Shown here: one piece after another, positions 52,301 through 64,000 of the stretch
Layout of the letters: every line of letters starts with the position of its first letter
Position numbering within the stretch: the stretch's first letter is position 1
Assembly: GCA_013398615.1 (NCBI GenBank)
Contig: VZSR01000520.1
Location: 17,756,640 to 17,820,639 of the forward strand
Source of the DNA: Brachypodius melanocephalos
Lineage: Eukaryota > Chordata > Aves > Passeriformes > Pycnonotidae
Direction: 5' to 3'
Length of the DNA: 64,000 nucleotides
Translations under genes and position numbers: made by a program
Notes under the pieces: model-generated
Seen by the model: the letters and a program-made list of their open reading frames with translations, nothing else
Told to the model about the DNA's origin: nothing
Database searches by the model: none

Positions 52301-55300
52301 AGAATCATAACAGTGACTTCCCTGGACTCCACTACTACCTTCAAGCAGGATTCTTCCTGCTCAGTTTTTAAAAGGGAAAAGCCTTGATAGATAAAGACAT
52401 TTTTTGCTACCGATAAGTAATGTAAACATTTTCATTTTATCGACGTTGTGGAGCCATGTAAGTCTGCAGTGCACTGGTGCATAAGAACTTAACTGAGAAG
52501 GCAGTGCTGCTCAATGGACAGAACAAACCACCATCTGCTCCTGTACAGCCAGTGTTGGTTGGATCTGTGCTCCGAGCTCTGCCCTGACAGACACCTGGCG
52601 AGCCTGCCTGTGAGCATGCACGTGCCTCAACGTCCCAAGTGGTGTAAAAACAGTGCTCACCAATCTGGTAGGCCTGTCTCCGCAGTGTTCTGGAAGCTCT
52701 GTGTCCCTTCTTCTTTAAAAACATCTGGCTTCCTGAGGGTAAAGGAAGCAGAAGGGGTATAATAAAGAGCCAGGGAAGGAGAGAATCTCCTGGGGTCAAA
52801 GGGAAGCTCTGTGCCCAGCTGTGTCCCCCTTGGTGGCTCTAGATATTCAAAGTCACCACGGCAAATGCTTCCACTTGGCAAGGCCAGCCAATGGGGGAGA
52901 AAGGGAGTGCACGGGAACATCTCTCTGTTACAGTTTGGATGGGCTTCTCACAAGGAACGAAGAGTAAAGTTATGGAAGGATTTAGGCTCAACTGGGCATG
53001 CCAACAAAGCATAGTTCATCTTTCCTTGCAGTGTCTATGGAGAAACTTCTTTACTCTTGACTTCCAAACAAAGCAAAATGAAGCGTTAAACAGCCTGACA
53101 TTTTGGAAGGAGGACCACAGATAATGGGAGAATATTTGGAGATGGGCCCCACTGAAATATTTTACTCACACTTTTAGCTTCTTATTCAGGAAATAGGCCT
53201 CAAGGCATAATAATTGCCACCTTCTTAACTACAAGGGGGAAAGAGCTGTAATTATCCTAATTTTATAACTCCATAGTCAATAAAGATGCCACTTCATTCA
53301 TGAGAAGCTTCATACCCTGCTGCAAGAGGCAGGATTAGAAAAAAACGTCCAAAACTGAGAAAGTTACTCCTATCAGGACCTTATTTAAAACAATTAATGA
53401 TTTGCTATGAATTCCCAATTTATGAAAGCAGCATTATCTTTTACATATACTTCTTCCAAGTCAGTTTTTCAGTGAAAAAATATTTTTAGATAGTGTCCTT
53501 TGTAACAGAAATAAGAAATGAATAGCAATTATGTTTTTATACTCTTAAATGTAGGGCAAGTAAATGCAAAATGTAAAAAAAATCTTCACTGGACATGAAG
53601 ATTTATTAAAAAACCCTGAAATCAAATATTCATGATTGAGTATCATCAGTTATCAGTGTGTGACTCTTGAGCTATTTTTTCACGTCAGCTGACTGGACAG
53701 TTAAGAACAACAACAAAGTCAACCTGCCTCCCTAGTCCGTGGCCAGCTGATCCTGCAGAAGGCAGCTCCAGTCTGGCATTTCAAAGATCACTTTTGTGCA
53801 CACTCACGTCCTGTCTGACTGGGGAATGTGAGAAGAAGACTGCGCCAATGTCTCCACACTACTGTGTACTACACGGACTACACATGCCCACAGTCACTGC
53901 TAACGTGAAGTCTAAAATCCTCTTTTATCACCTTGTAAATCCATGCCATGTTTCTCCTCATAGTTCATAAAGAAGGTCTGTCAGATTGAATGCATACTAA
54001 TACTGATAGGAAGTGATAGAAAATATTAATATTATTCAGGTTAAAAGTTTAGATGTTCATTTCATTCTGACAGGCTTCCCAAGGAAGCCATTTCCTAAAA
54101 TGGCTTCAGTCCCTCATTTGCTATTCTATTCATTGCCAGAGTAACAAAGTCAATCTCTATTTCTCAAAACAAGGTCCCTGTGTCATGAAGTGACACACAA
54201 AAGACTTTCAGATTTCATGAATGATCCCAGATTCTGGTTTAATCATCAACATTACGGAGAGCAGTCTCAAAAATCAAAAATCGTTTCCAGTATGATGCTA
54301 AGCTCTGTTGTGTAATTTCTGCTGGTACTAGTCTTCAGACTTTGCGCTTCTACTATATATTGTCCATTAGAATAACACAAAAATGATTTTAATTCTCTGA
54401 AATAATACTTAAGAGATTATTTGCAACCAGAAGAATTGCATCTCTTTTTAAAATGATTTAGTATTTAGAATAGTGTGAGAACCTCCCTGAACTTGCTTCT
54501 GTTTGAATTGTAAATAAATATCCAATCTGACTTTGAAATTAATATCAAAGCATTTAATTTCATTTCCTAATAACTAATTACTATCACTGTTAAAATGATG
54601 CTTTACTTACACTCTGAATAAGTCTAACTTGAATACATAGGCATTGCTTCTGAAATAGAAACTTTATTGTCCATGTGGCTCAGTATTACTGGAAGGAAAT
54701 CGAGTGTTCTTGTAAGAACCTTGTTGAACTAAACAGCCTGAGTTCTGGTATTACTTCAGGACACAGTCCACCTTTTAACCACTTAAGAAATTTAATGGTT
54801 CTTGTCCTGGGAATACAAAGGTAAGGACAAAAATAACCTTCTAATTCTATAGGAGATTAGCTCTTTATATATATATGCTAGAACTTGTATTTAGATGATT
54901 CTCAAATATTTTCTTAAATCTTTGCTTCTTAGGATATGAACCTCCATCCTGTAAATTTTACTTATGTTCTTTAATCCTCTATATATCAATTCATATTTGG
55001 CTGTATTAACAATATACTTAACCCAGTTTCATAAGTGATTCCTGTCACTGACACAGCGACCCGCCTTCAGTGTTCACTTCTTTGATTGTCCTGTGTCTAC
55101 TGTCTTTATTAGCTTTCATTATTTTCTTCCAGGGTATTAGTAAAATTTCAAGCCTCAAAAATTTCTCAGTGACTTGGGAACTCAATTTCCTATATAAGCT
55201 CTAGGCATTAAGAAGGTTGAAAGTCATCTAAGTGAATGATACTTTTGGCCTCTAGAAGCTGAAGTTGTCTTGAAACCAGAACTTTCCTCTCCAAGTACTT

Positions 55301-56029
55301 TTAACTTAGGCCTCAAAAATAAGACCATAAAAATAAGAATTTTTATTTTCCTTCAACAAATAGATTCCCTCTGTTTTCAAAGACAGGATTTTCAAAGTAT
55401 TCTGTCCTCTTTATTGTCTGCTCTTTACTGTCATGTGCTACTACTGACCTGTGATTCTAAAAATGCTAATTCAGAAAGGAGCCCATGCTTGTGTTGAATA
55501 CAGTTAGGAAAATGACACACTGCTCTGCATTAGCTTTGCACCTGTCACCTCTACAGCATGGGACTTCATTACCTGTCACGCTATGAAGTTTCCTACTGGT
55601 ACAGAAGACTCTCTGGGACTTGCACTGTCCCACCTCAAGAGTTCTTTTTTCACCTCTGTTTTGGCTCAGAAGTTCCTTTGTTTCTTCAGAACATATGCAT
55701 TAGATGAAATGACTTGTCAATATGACAACTTATTTGAAGTTTTCCTTAATGATTATCAAGAGTTGTTGTGACAGATATCAAACATTTCTGCTTGAAAAGG
55801 AGAATATCCTTGACAGGGCACAATGAAGGAGAGGACCTCCACATCTGAATCACCTTCAAACCATTACTCTGTGTCCCTGCATTCATTAGGCTACGATCAG
55901 AATTTGTAACACCATCGTTTTTGGAGAAGAATTAGAAGTGAAGTAATTTGAGCAAAACCTAATATTGTGAGCTTTAATGTAAGGTCTTTTCTCTAACAAG
56001 CATTTCCTTGCAGTCATTTGTTAAATGAT

Positions 56030-56039
56030 ACTACTACTA

Positions 56040-56071
<32 letters not shown>

Positions 56072-56074
56072 ACG

Positions 56075-56105
<31 letters not shown>
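56030..56105 (+). repeat. Compound (ACT)n/(ACTACG)n microsatellite
   Basis: A 76-bp trinucleotide tract with ACT repeats at both ends and a central block of alternating ACT and ACG units, which places several CpGs in an otherwise CpG-poor intron. It sits in the 18-kb GPHN intron. On the plus strand it would read as a polythreonine run, but there is no gene there. Confidence 0.97.
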
Positions 56106-56417
56106 ATTTTGTTCCCAGTATATTTGCTTTTACCCAAGCTGGCAGTAAGCTGGAGCAGGGAGAGACTAAGATTCTGTGCCTGGATTCTGCCCATAAGTCA
56201 TATTCTAGCCCCTGTGATGATATGTATCAGGCTGATATTGCATGAGAAATATCAGAGTTGGAACAGGCTCTCCACTCTCTTCCCTCCACTCCATCTATAT
56301 TATATTAGTAGTAATTACATGCAAGCCACACAAATACAAAAGACTTAAACCTTTTTTTGGGATGGCAAACCTAAAATTGAAGCGGACTAAATCCTTCAGT
56401 AAGATTTCAATATGCAT

Positions 56418-56460
56418 TCTAAATATGCTGAGACTATCAAAGTCTAAATATGATGAGACT
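56418..56460 (+). repeat. 25-bp-period tandem duplication, 1.7 copies
   Basis: TCTAAATATGCTGAGACT at 56418-56435 recurs with one mismatch at 56443-56460. The 7-base spacer makes it a 25-bp unit. Confidence 0.85.
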
Positions 56461-59264
56461 CTACCTATTTTATTTCAGGGATATCACAGAGTAATGCTGT
56501 TAGAGCAGCAAGGGTGATTTTTAATAGAGTTACCTGTGATTTAGGAGCTCTATGTCCAATAGAATGTCAAAAAGGAGAGGCAAATACAAATACAAAGAGA
56601 CTAAATACTTCTAATGTAGAAAAGCTCTCATAAACTGCTGATTTAATAACTATTCAGATAAATCTTTCTAGCAAGTGAGGAAATAATATGAATTTCCTGA
56701 ATTTTTCTCCTAAGGAGAGAGGTTCTTTCTCTCTCCACTGTGAAATCACAGGCTCATAAATGAGAATGCTGCTGGAAGCAACTCAATATTATACATGTCG
56801 CTGAGAACAATGATAAGGGAATTAGAAAATTGGGAAAAATGCAGAGAAGGGAAAAACGCACTCATGTAAACAAAGGTAAAAGCAGAGGAAATTGAATTCA
56901 TTACATATGTGATCAGAATTCCTTAGCAAGCTTAATAAGAAAGTCTTTCATAGAAGAAAAGCTGTCAAAATGGAAGATGACTTTGTAAAACAGAGGCCCA
57001 CGCTACAGCAGATTTCGCTAGGGCTAAACTTTACATTTGAAACAATGGAATACAAAGAACAACACAAATGAAATAATCAGACACAAAAATATCCTGATAT
57101 TTAGACTTCTACAGATCAGATCAGAAATGCGACTTATTTGTATCATTGATTTCCAAAAGAACAAATAACTTCATAGACTATAAGTAAAGCGAATGAAATT
57201 AGAAACCTTTTAAACTTGGTCTTGTTATTAACAGGCAACATTCAAAAGTACACTGGAATACCAACTTTAACTGACCAGTTGTTTTTTTTACTTTTTTTTA
57301 GCAAGCGAGTCTGCGATTCAGACAAAAAACATAAGACACAACAGTAACAACATCACAAAGGTTCTTCCTTTTCTTAGTTTTGCATTTGTTTCTTGTGTTT
57401 GCAGTAGCTCTGGAAATGGATATATCTTCCATTTCTACTCAGAGATGTGTGCTTTTCAAACAGTTTGGCTTTTATGTGCTAAAAACACAAACAGAAAATC
57501 TTGGCTTCTGTCCAGACCTAACTTCAGCTGTATCACTTTCCCAGGTCTCTTCTTTTCTCCTATTGCTTTCTTCTAGGATTTCAACTGTAAACTTTATCTT
57601 TGGGTTCTGGAATTGCTGTTTTTCGTTTTGAATATTGAGTGATATATACAGTTTATGAGAACAGAAACAATGGCGGCAATCTCAGAAACCGTTAAAATGC
57701 TCCCAAAAGAAATATAATATTGTTTTCAAATGAAAGTACAGTAGGCTAAGAAGACTTGAGTGGTCAGTTCAAAATGTAACTTCACATATGATTAATATGC
57801 AAAGGCATTTTTAAAATGATTCTAACTACTCTTCAGAAACCCAGACATTCAATGTGCTTCCCCATCTTTTCACATTCTCTTTGTTTACGTGTATCACAAT
57901 CCTGGGCTTTGAAGCAGCTGGACAAGCTATTTTTTTACCTGAACACCTAAATGAGTGATTTGTATGCTAAAAAGATATATAGGAATAATCTCTAAGTTTG
58001 TTTTTGCAAATACTACTCTAAAAATTTTTTATGCATGAATATTAGATATGCAAATATGACTGAAGAGAATTTCCATGGTTGTTAGAAACCTTGACCCATT
58101 ACAGCAATTATAATACTCAACTGTGCTCCCTATTAGCTGCTGAATCAAACCCCACCAGTGCTTACAACGTACAGGAAGTGATACTCCACGTAAAATGAAG
58201 TAAAATTTACCGCATGAAAATTGTATTAAAAAGAGGAAACAAGAAAAAACCACACCCAAATCTAAAGTACGGGAAGGAAGAAATATATACCATGATACAT
58301 TAAAAAAGAAGTTCAAGTGTTAAATTTTTCCTTCTGAAAAGTATGTTTACTACACCAGTAGATATTGCAGGCATATAAAATCTCCCTGTTTTTCAATGTC
58401 TGGACACATATTATACATACAAAATGTACATATACATGAGCACACACAAACACACACATAATCTATGGTTTAACTTCAGTAAACCATAAAACAGACACTA
58501 AAGGCTTGTTCCTCTCTTCTCACAAACATGCTAACTAAAGTGTCAAAATTGTACCCTTTGTAACATCCTTCTGGTAAGCCTCCTACATTTGTTCAAGTGC
58601 CACAGTACTCCATCAAATCAGTCATGTTAGTCCAAAAGATACGTACTGAATTATTTGTATGAGCAATGCTCTGTTAGCTTTATTACGTAATGAAACAACG
58701 TTGTACTTCTCACTGAACTGATTTACACAATCAGATTTTCCTTTTGAGTGAAACAGAACTGCAGATGCACTTTGCTGCAGAGATATGGATTGGGCAGGTG
58801 AGTGTGGAAGAATGGCAGAAGATTTGCTAAGACTGAATCGTGGTATATGTTGCAGAAGACTTTTAGCTAAGTCAACAGTACTGAGTTATTATTTCAAAAC
58901 TTACTGCAAAATACACTCTGCGATTGGAGGCTCATTATTTCCATTCTATGAGCTAAAGTAGCTACCTCTGCAGAAGCTGCTTTGTTAGCATGAAACAGAA
59001 AAAAGCAGGAAACCAAACATTTGAAAAGAACTGTTACTACCTTTGCCAAGGTTATTATCTCAAGACTCAGGGATCATTTTAATAGCGAAGATTCAAAAGA
59101 ATCAACCTCTCTCATAACTGAAAGCAAAGCTACAGTCACTTCCTTAGACTGATATATTTGTTTGCTGCCTGATGTTCAGCTAGCATCTGATAAGTAAAAA
59201 AAAGGTCATAACATGTATTTGCAAAAAATATAGAAAAGCAAAAAGTTCTCTTGGGCTTTAAATC

Positions 59265-59727
59265 TCACTACAAGAAAGACATTCCAAAGAAGAGCAATGA
59301 AGCTGTTGAAGGATCTGGGCAAATGTCTGATGAGGAGTGTCTGAGGGAGCTGGAATTGTTCAGCCTGGAGAAAAGGAAGCTCAGGGGGACCTTATCATTC
59401 TCTATGACCACCTGAAAGGAGGGTGTAGCCAGGTGGGGATCGGTCTCTTCTCCCAAGTAACTTGTGACAGGATGAGAGGAAACGGCCTCAAGTTGCAGCA
59501 TGGGAGGTTTAGATTGGATATCAAGAAAAAATTTCTTCTCTGAATGGGCCATCAAACATTGGAACAGGCTGCCTAGGGAAGTGATGGAGTTTCTACCCCT
59601 GGAGGTACTTAAAAGACACGTAGATGTGGCAGCTGGAGACATGGTTTAGTTGTGGACTTGTCAGTGCTGGTTGGACTTGATGATCCTAAAGTCTTTTCCA
59701 ACATAAATGATTCTATGATTCTAAATT
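59265..59727 (+). mobile_element. CR1 LINE 3' fragment in large GPHN intron
   Basis: The copy is antisense to GPHN. It carries the avian CR1 ORF2 end (IILYDHLKGGCSQVG, FRLDIKKKFLL, HWNRL), broken by a frame change after FLL. The 3' end is typical: GGTTGGACTTGATGATCCT, TCTTTTCCAAC and ATTCTATGATTCT near 59727. It belongs to a subfamily similar to the copy at 34797-35290. Confidence 0.93.
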
Positions 59728-61651
59728 TGTTTGCCATTTTTTACTGAGAGCTTTCAAGATTATTTATCTTCACAGACTCTCCATGCCTAAGAGGTCAAAG
59801 AAACAATTCCTGAAGGCAATGGAGTCTATAGCTATAGTTTTGCACAATGACCTTAAGTTAAACTCTCCTTTTGATAGTGTTGACTATACAGCAAAGTTGA
59901 GACTATACCTATTTGATTAGGACAAGGCCATGCAGAACAAGCAAGCTTTACACTCTCATTTTTCCAGAGTGGACTACCAGGGAAAGCATCTTTTCCATTG
60001 GATGAAGCCATTGGTCATACAGGATGTAAGTTGTTGACAATAATGTTGGTAATGGCAGCTGTTACTTTTGCTCCTGCAGGTGGTAAAAAGTTCCACCTAC
60101 AGTATTTTGCTGAAAAAAATCCCTGCCAATCCCTCTACACAGAAATGGCTCTCAGGAGCTGAGAGAATTTTTGTGGCTATTTGCTTTTTTCTTAGCTACA
60201 CAAATCTAGAACCTGATCTCTGGATATAATAGTTGCATTTCAAAACTCTTCTAGTTATGTTTTAAAGTTTAAAAAGGTCCTTATAATATAGAAAGCTCTA
60301 GCAGTTGAGGACATTTAGATACCATTCCTGGAAAGAACAGTCTCATACAGAGTTTAGACTCTGTATGACATCACCACCTGAAACTGGAAACATTCAAGGG
60401 CAGGAGGGTTTGATATTTATTGCTGTTTGGAACTGCAGCGGTGTTTTGCTAGGCTAGAGAAGCAAAAAAGGGATACTTGGATGCAGTGAGAGTATCCAGA
60501 AAGGTCTGCCTTCCCTAAGATCACAACTGTAATGTCACAATTCCTGTAGGAGTACTTCAAATTCAACTGCATTTCCTGCAGCCACCATGCAGGTTGGTTT
60601 AATTCTTGCAAAACCACGCAATGGCTGGCCCATTCATATACTTTATGTCAAGCTAGTGATGTTTTGTATTGAATACTGCTTTAGGGAAGACTGGGTTTGA
60701 AATGACCTCTTCCCTTATAGGAACTTGTTTGGATTCTCTTTTAGTCCCTCACTGGAACCTTGTCATCTGCTTTTTTTTAAAAAAAAAACTTTAATTACCC
60801 ACTAGGACAACCTGAACAACTTCCTGTCAAACCAAGTCTATCGGTTGGTTTGATACCAAAACTGAAAAGCAGGAAAGACTACTCAAAGCCTCTAGGTCTC
60901 AATAAACTGAGGAAATACATTATGCTGAGAAACTCAAGCCATGGATGGGAGTCACTGCACAGTCCTGCGAAGGACAAAAGACTGAACACTTCAATCACTT
61001 ATCCCAGAGCTCTCAAGAGATGTCACTTCACTGCCACTGGGAAACAAGCAGCAATCTCAGTGAGATGAACAGAAAGACTGATCAGTTGGGTGCTACTCTG
61101 TGGCAATCAAAGTAAAAAAAAAAAAAATTCTTCCACATATTTCTGGAAATGTTGAACAATATGCAGCAGTGGGGCCTTCCTCAAAAGACAATTATGAGAA
61201 TATGACAAAATTTTACACTCTAAATTAATTTTGGCATGGAAAATAAACTCTGAGAGAAACTTTCCTTCTCCCTTTATTTGACCAGAAAAAAGTATAGTTG
61301 CTCTAGAACTGTCTTTCCTTGTGTGTTTTAAGTATAGTGCTTGGAAGGATACTGAAGCAATAAATTCAATTTGCAACAGGGAATAGATTATCTGTTTCAA
61401 TAAACAGAATGCAAAACAGATCAAACACCATTAAATAAAATCTTTTTCAAAAGATTCATCCTAATATTAGAGGAGACTCATTTCTTGGTCTAATGAAAAG
61501 GGTGAAATACTTTCTCTAAGATATGCCTTGTCACAACACTGTGACTCTTGTAATGAGTGACATTTTTCTCTGGTATTTCTTTGTCCCACGGATGCCATAA
61601 AGTGCATCACATGAATATGAAGTGACATCTTTACTAACATGTGGTACTTAC

Positions 61652-61773
61652 TTATCACCCACAATTCCCAAGTTGATTGTTGGATAGCCATGTTCTTGGA
61701 TTGTAGCCAGGAGAGTTGAACGGTTACTGTCCCGAATCTTTCCTGGCAAGAGGTCATCCTCAGGATTCAGCAG
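61652..61773 (-). CDS. GPHN: Gephyrin E-domain exon (residues 510-549, N550 split)
   Basis: This 122-nt exon starts in phase 0 with LLNPEDDLLPGKIRDSNR and ends in LGIVGD plus two bases of an asparagine codon. It is flanked by TTTACAG and a consensus donor, GTAAGT. The sequence lies in the MoCF fold. The DSNRSTLLA helix and the following IVGDN turn match conserved elements of MoeA proteins. The codon joins correctly to the next exon across an 18-kb intron. Confidence 0.97.
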
Positions 61774-63570
61774 CTGTAAAACCAGAAACACCCTCAGTCA
61801 GTCTCCTTGGAATACTGTGCTCTACACAAGTGAGAATTTTTTCTTCATGTTGGACAGGGTATTTTTAGACATATATCATGAAACATATGTATAAAGTGAT
61901 TTAATGAATTTAAATTAGTAAGATATGTAATGTGCGTATTCAGTCCAATCCTCCATGTTGTTTAGTTTGTTTCTACTGGTTCATGTCTGCAAAACATTCT
62001 TACTCCTTACGATTACATGGCTTCTACTCTCAGACATCAGCAACCAAAACAAAAACTTTTAAATTTTCACATTATTGTTCCTCTTTAAACGATTTAAGGG
62101 AACCTCATTTATTGTTAACCAGATTTAAAGGTATTAATGAACATTTTGAAATTCATTGTCTCCTTACCAAAAAAGATGTCTTTTAAATACAACAATCTGC
62201 ATCAGATTATTAGACAGAAGCCTCATGCTTAGTTCTTATATCAATTACTCTTTTGGATTAAAAACTTTCTCTCAAGATAGTATCTCGTGGCAATTACCTC
62301 ACATGTGTTACGTATTTCAGAAGCTAAACTACAAAACATACACACATAAATGTATGCTTTATATACAGTAGAAATTCTAATGTAGGACACAAAAGGACAA
62401 CACAATGTTGATGGGAGGTAAATAATAATACTACTAATAAGAATTTATCTGTCAAAATCAAAGCATTAGGTAGTAAGGTAAGAATAACGAAAAATGGAGC
62501 ATGGGGAAATTTTATGCTTTGGCTTGCAGCTCTGTTCCTGTGAAGATTTTTAAAGGATGTTAAAGAAACCCATTGTGCAGGGTCTCTTAACATTTTATAA
62601 AAGAGAATGCCCCATCAGTAAAGGATCCTTTAATGACATACAGGAATCTTCAACCACATGGAAGTTACTAATCAGAAAATCACCACCTGTAATCCTTGTA
62701 GCTCTATGGATTTATTCCTCAGTTACAGGTCTGGTTCCTGCATGCCACACCCTGTTTATGCTATGAAATTTGGCAATAATCTGTACACCAGATACAAAAT
62801 TCAACATATGAAAAGCTTTCAAAATCTTTCAAAATTGAACATATTCAAGCTGTATTGAATTAATATTCATGGCTGGATTTCAAAAAGTTTGTTTTAAAGG
62901 ACAGTAAAAACCTCCTGCTGCCTTAACCCACGTATCTCAACCCACTTGTTCTTTAGGTTTTGCCCTTCCTGCTCTTTCTCTGTCCTACTGCAGGAAGAAA
63001 TGAGAGGGCTCAGTTCCTGGGGCAACACACAACATATGTAAAGTTAGTAAATTAAGTTAATCTTAAACCTGATTTTTCTGATGTAGTTAAAGCTGGTCTG
63101 CTGTTCTGCCAACAGGAGAGTGTCTGGATTTCAACATGTGCTGCTATTAGAAAGAATTTTGAGGCACAATCCTGCCACAAGGCACTTGGTAGAACTATTC
63201 AGTTTTCAAAGACAGCTTGTCTGCCATTTATGTTATAGACATAGAGGGTGTTGCTTAAAAGAAATTACTCTTCAGTCATGGCTGGCAACATGAATACAAC
63301 CCTAACTACCCCACAGGTTCTCCCTTGCTGGCAGGAGGAAAGCAGCTGGCACACAGTTGGATACATCACCAGAATTTTGGCAAAGAGAGTGTGAGACCTG
63401 TGAGAAAGCCCCTAAGGGAGAAAACACAAGCTGATAATTATGGGTTGATCCCTCATAAAAATAGCTCATGTCAGCATGAGCTGCAGTTCAAAAAGTGAGT
63501 CTGCTTGGGAATAGGGTGCCTCAAAAAAAATTACAGTATTTCAGACTATAATTCTAAACTAATTTCTTAC
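61774..63570 (-). other. GPHN: GPHN intron, about 1.8 kb
   Basis: AT-rich intron with GTAAGA donor and TTTACAG acceptor. The short open frames inside it (for example 61932-62186 and 62557-62766 on the plus strand) have no recognisable protein content. No interspersed repeat was recognised. Confidence 0.85.
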
Positions 63571-63724
63571 CTCATTCCCTGTTGACATTACTGCAACCAC
63601 TGGAAACTTGTTAACTTCTACTTCAGTTACTCCAACAGTTGCTAAGAGACCAATCTCAGACGGACCCATGTGGGTTCCTTTAGCCAGCACACATTCACCT
63701 CTTTTAATGTCATGTCCTATGGGT
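63571..63724 (-). CDS. GPHN: Gephyrin E-domain exon with TGNE motif (residues 459-509)
   Basis: This 154-nt exon begins with the last base of the split arginine codon, followed by PIGHDIKRGE, and runs without a stop to MSTGNE. It ends in phase 0 at a good donor, GTAAGA. The VVAVMSTGNE stretch opens the molybdopterin-binding MoCF fold (subdomain III). The TGNE motif is a signature of the MoeA/MoaB family and helps form the molybdate and pterin site. The segment before it (GECVLAKGTHMGPSEIGLL) is also strongly conserved in the family. Nothing unusual was seen. Confidence 0.97.
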
Positions 63725-63915
63725 CTGAAAATCAGGACAGAAAAGCAACATGAAAGAGAAACAGAATGAGATTCAAAGTACCTCTCCTTGATTGGCTCTG
63801 CTCCAGGTGAGGAGTGTCAGACTGTCAAAATGTCAGTACTACTGATGAGCAAAAAATTACTCTAAAATTTATCAGCCTTTCTATACCTTACAGAGATATT
63901 TTAATGAATACAGAC
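63725..63915 (-). other. GPHN: GPHN intron, 191 nt
   Basis: Short intron with GTCTGT at the donor and TTTCAG at the acceptor. No repeat or other feature was seen in it. Its small size and weak donor make it a candidate for occasional retention. Confidence 0.9.
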
Positions 63916-63974
63916 CTGATATCTTGGCCTGGTCGAGCTTGCACCAGGATTCGAACTTCTAGTTCTTCAGTGCC
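63916..63974 (-). CDS. GPHN: Gephyrin E-domain exon (residues 439-457, R458 split)
   Basis: This 59-nt internal exon starts in phase 0 with the residues GTEELEVRILVQ and ends on the first two bases of an arginine codon, completed by the next exon. The acceptor is TTGTAG at 63975-63980, after a T-rich stretch. The donor GTCTGT (63910-63915) departs from the GTAAGT consensus, so this is the weakest-looking donor of the set. The segment belongs to the N-terminal half of the MoeA-like E domain. It is the most upstream GPHN exon in the window, and the preceding intron runs off the right edge. Confidence 0.95.
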
Positions 63975-64000
63975 CTACAAACACAAGGACATCACATATG

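Larger units (their letters stand above)
43514..61651 (-). other. GPHN: GPHN intron, about 18.1 kb
   Basis: Much the largest intron in the window. It contains a CR1 copy at 59265-59727, a CR1 fragment at 52232-52300, the ACT/ACG microsatellite at 56030-56105, a 25-bp-period tandem duplication at 56418-56460 and a CA-rich patch near 58441-58460. A locally GC-richer patch lies at 52440-52920. The longest open frames inside (48190-48597 plus, 52437-52799 minus) are not recognisable proteins. The rest is unremarkable AT-rich sequence. Confidence 0.9.
34249..63974 (-). other. GPHN: GPHN gene, 3' portion (last nine coding exons)
   Basis: Gephyrin does two jobs. It inserts molybdenum into molybdopterin (the E domain, homologous to bacterial MoeA), and it scaffolds glycine and GABA-A receptors at inhibitory synapses. 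Nine exons join in frame: 63916-63974, 63571-63724, 61652-61773, 43426-43513, 41338-41411, 38602-38666, 37234-37337, 35985-36081 and 34249-34382. Their lengths (59, 154, 122, 88, 74, 65, 104, 97, 134) sum to 897, giving 298 residues and a stop. All have AG acceptors and GT donors, and the phases match at every junction. The product agrees with mammalian gephyrin as I remember it, with no frameshift or internal stop. Residue numbers below count back from residue 736 of the mammalian form. The G domain, linker and start of the E domain lie beyond base 64000. Confidence 0.97.

Noticed and set aside
56018..56348. Polythreonine and polyleucine frames
   Set aside because: Translations of the ACT/ACG microsatellite in different frames.
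59337..59543. 68-codon plus-strand frame as a gene
   Set aside because: CR1 ORF2 tail, with a frame break just downstream.
1..64000. CRISPR arrays, operons, tRNA or rRNA genes
   Set aside because: None seen. The sequence is vertebrate nuclear DNA with spliced exons and LINEs.

Overview
The window reads as a bird genome segment. It carries the 3' half of the gephyrin gene (GPHN) on the minus strand, and every recognisable interspersed repeat is a chicken-repeat-1 (CR1) LINE. The rest is AT-rich vertebrate intron and intergenic sequence, with one strong CpG island. There are no operons, CRISPR arrays, tRNA or rRNA genes, or prokaryotic features. Species cannot be named from the sequence.

Right part (34.2-64 kb): nine consecutive GPHN exons run leftward from 63974 to the stop codon at 34249-34251. 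I defined each by acceptor, donor, phase and protein match. Together they make 897 coding bases (298 residues plus stop) in one unbroken frame. They correspond to the C-terminal 298 residues of gephyrin, counted as 439-736 on the 736-residue mammalian form: most of the MoeA-like E domain, including the MoCF motifs TGNE, SGGVSMGEKD and LPGNPVSA, and the glycine-receptor-binding C-terminal subdomain. One intron is about 18 kb; the other seven are 0.2 to 2.7 kb.

Middle part (12.6-34 kb): gene-poor sequence between the gephyrin 3' end and a CpG island. It holds two short CR1 pieces, a pair of about 120-bp direct-repeat copies at 21.2 and 23.3 kb, a G/T-rich tract, and a cluster of modest minus-strand open frames at 27.0-30.7 kb that I could not assign. 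In mammals GARIN2/FAM71D lies between GPHN and PALS1/MPP5; I did not recognise it here.

Left part (1-12.6 kb): a CpG island at about 11.4-12.6 kb has GC boxes, an E-box and an NRF1-like site. By mammalian gene order (GPHN then PALS1, same strand) it is most simply the PALS1 promoter, firing leftward, with 1-11.4 kb as its first intron. This rests on synteny and promoter features only, because no PALS1 coding exon is in the window. A CR1 fragment abuts the promoter and still contains CpGs.

I found no convincing new biological system. The points worth checking are the repeat pair, the open-frame cluster, a 17-bp perfect inverted repeat inside a CR1 copy, a few exon-like islands, and a CpG-containing ACT/ACG microsatellite.
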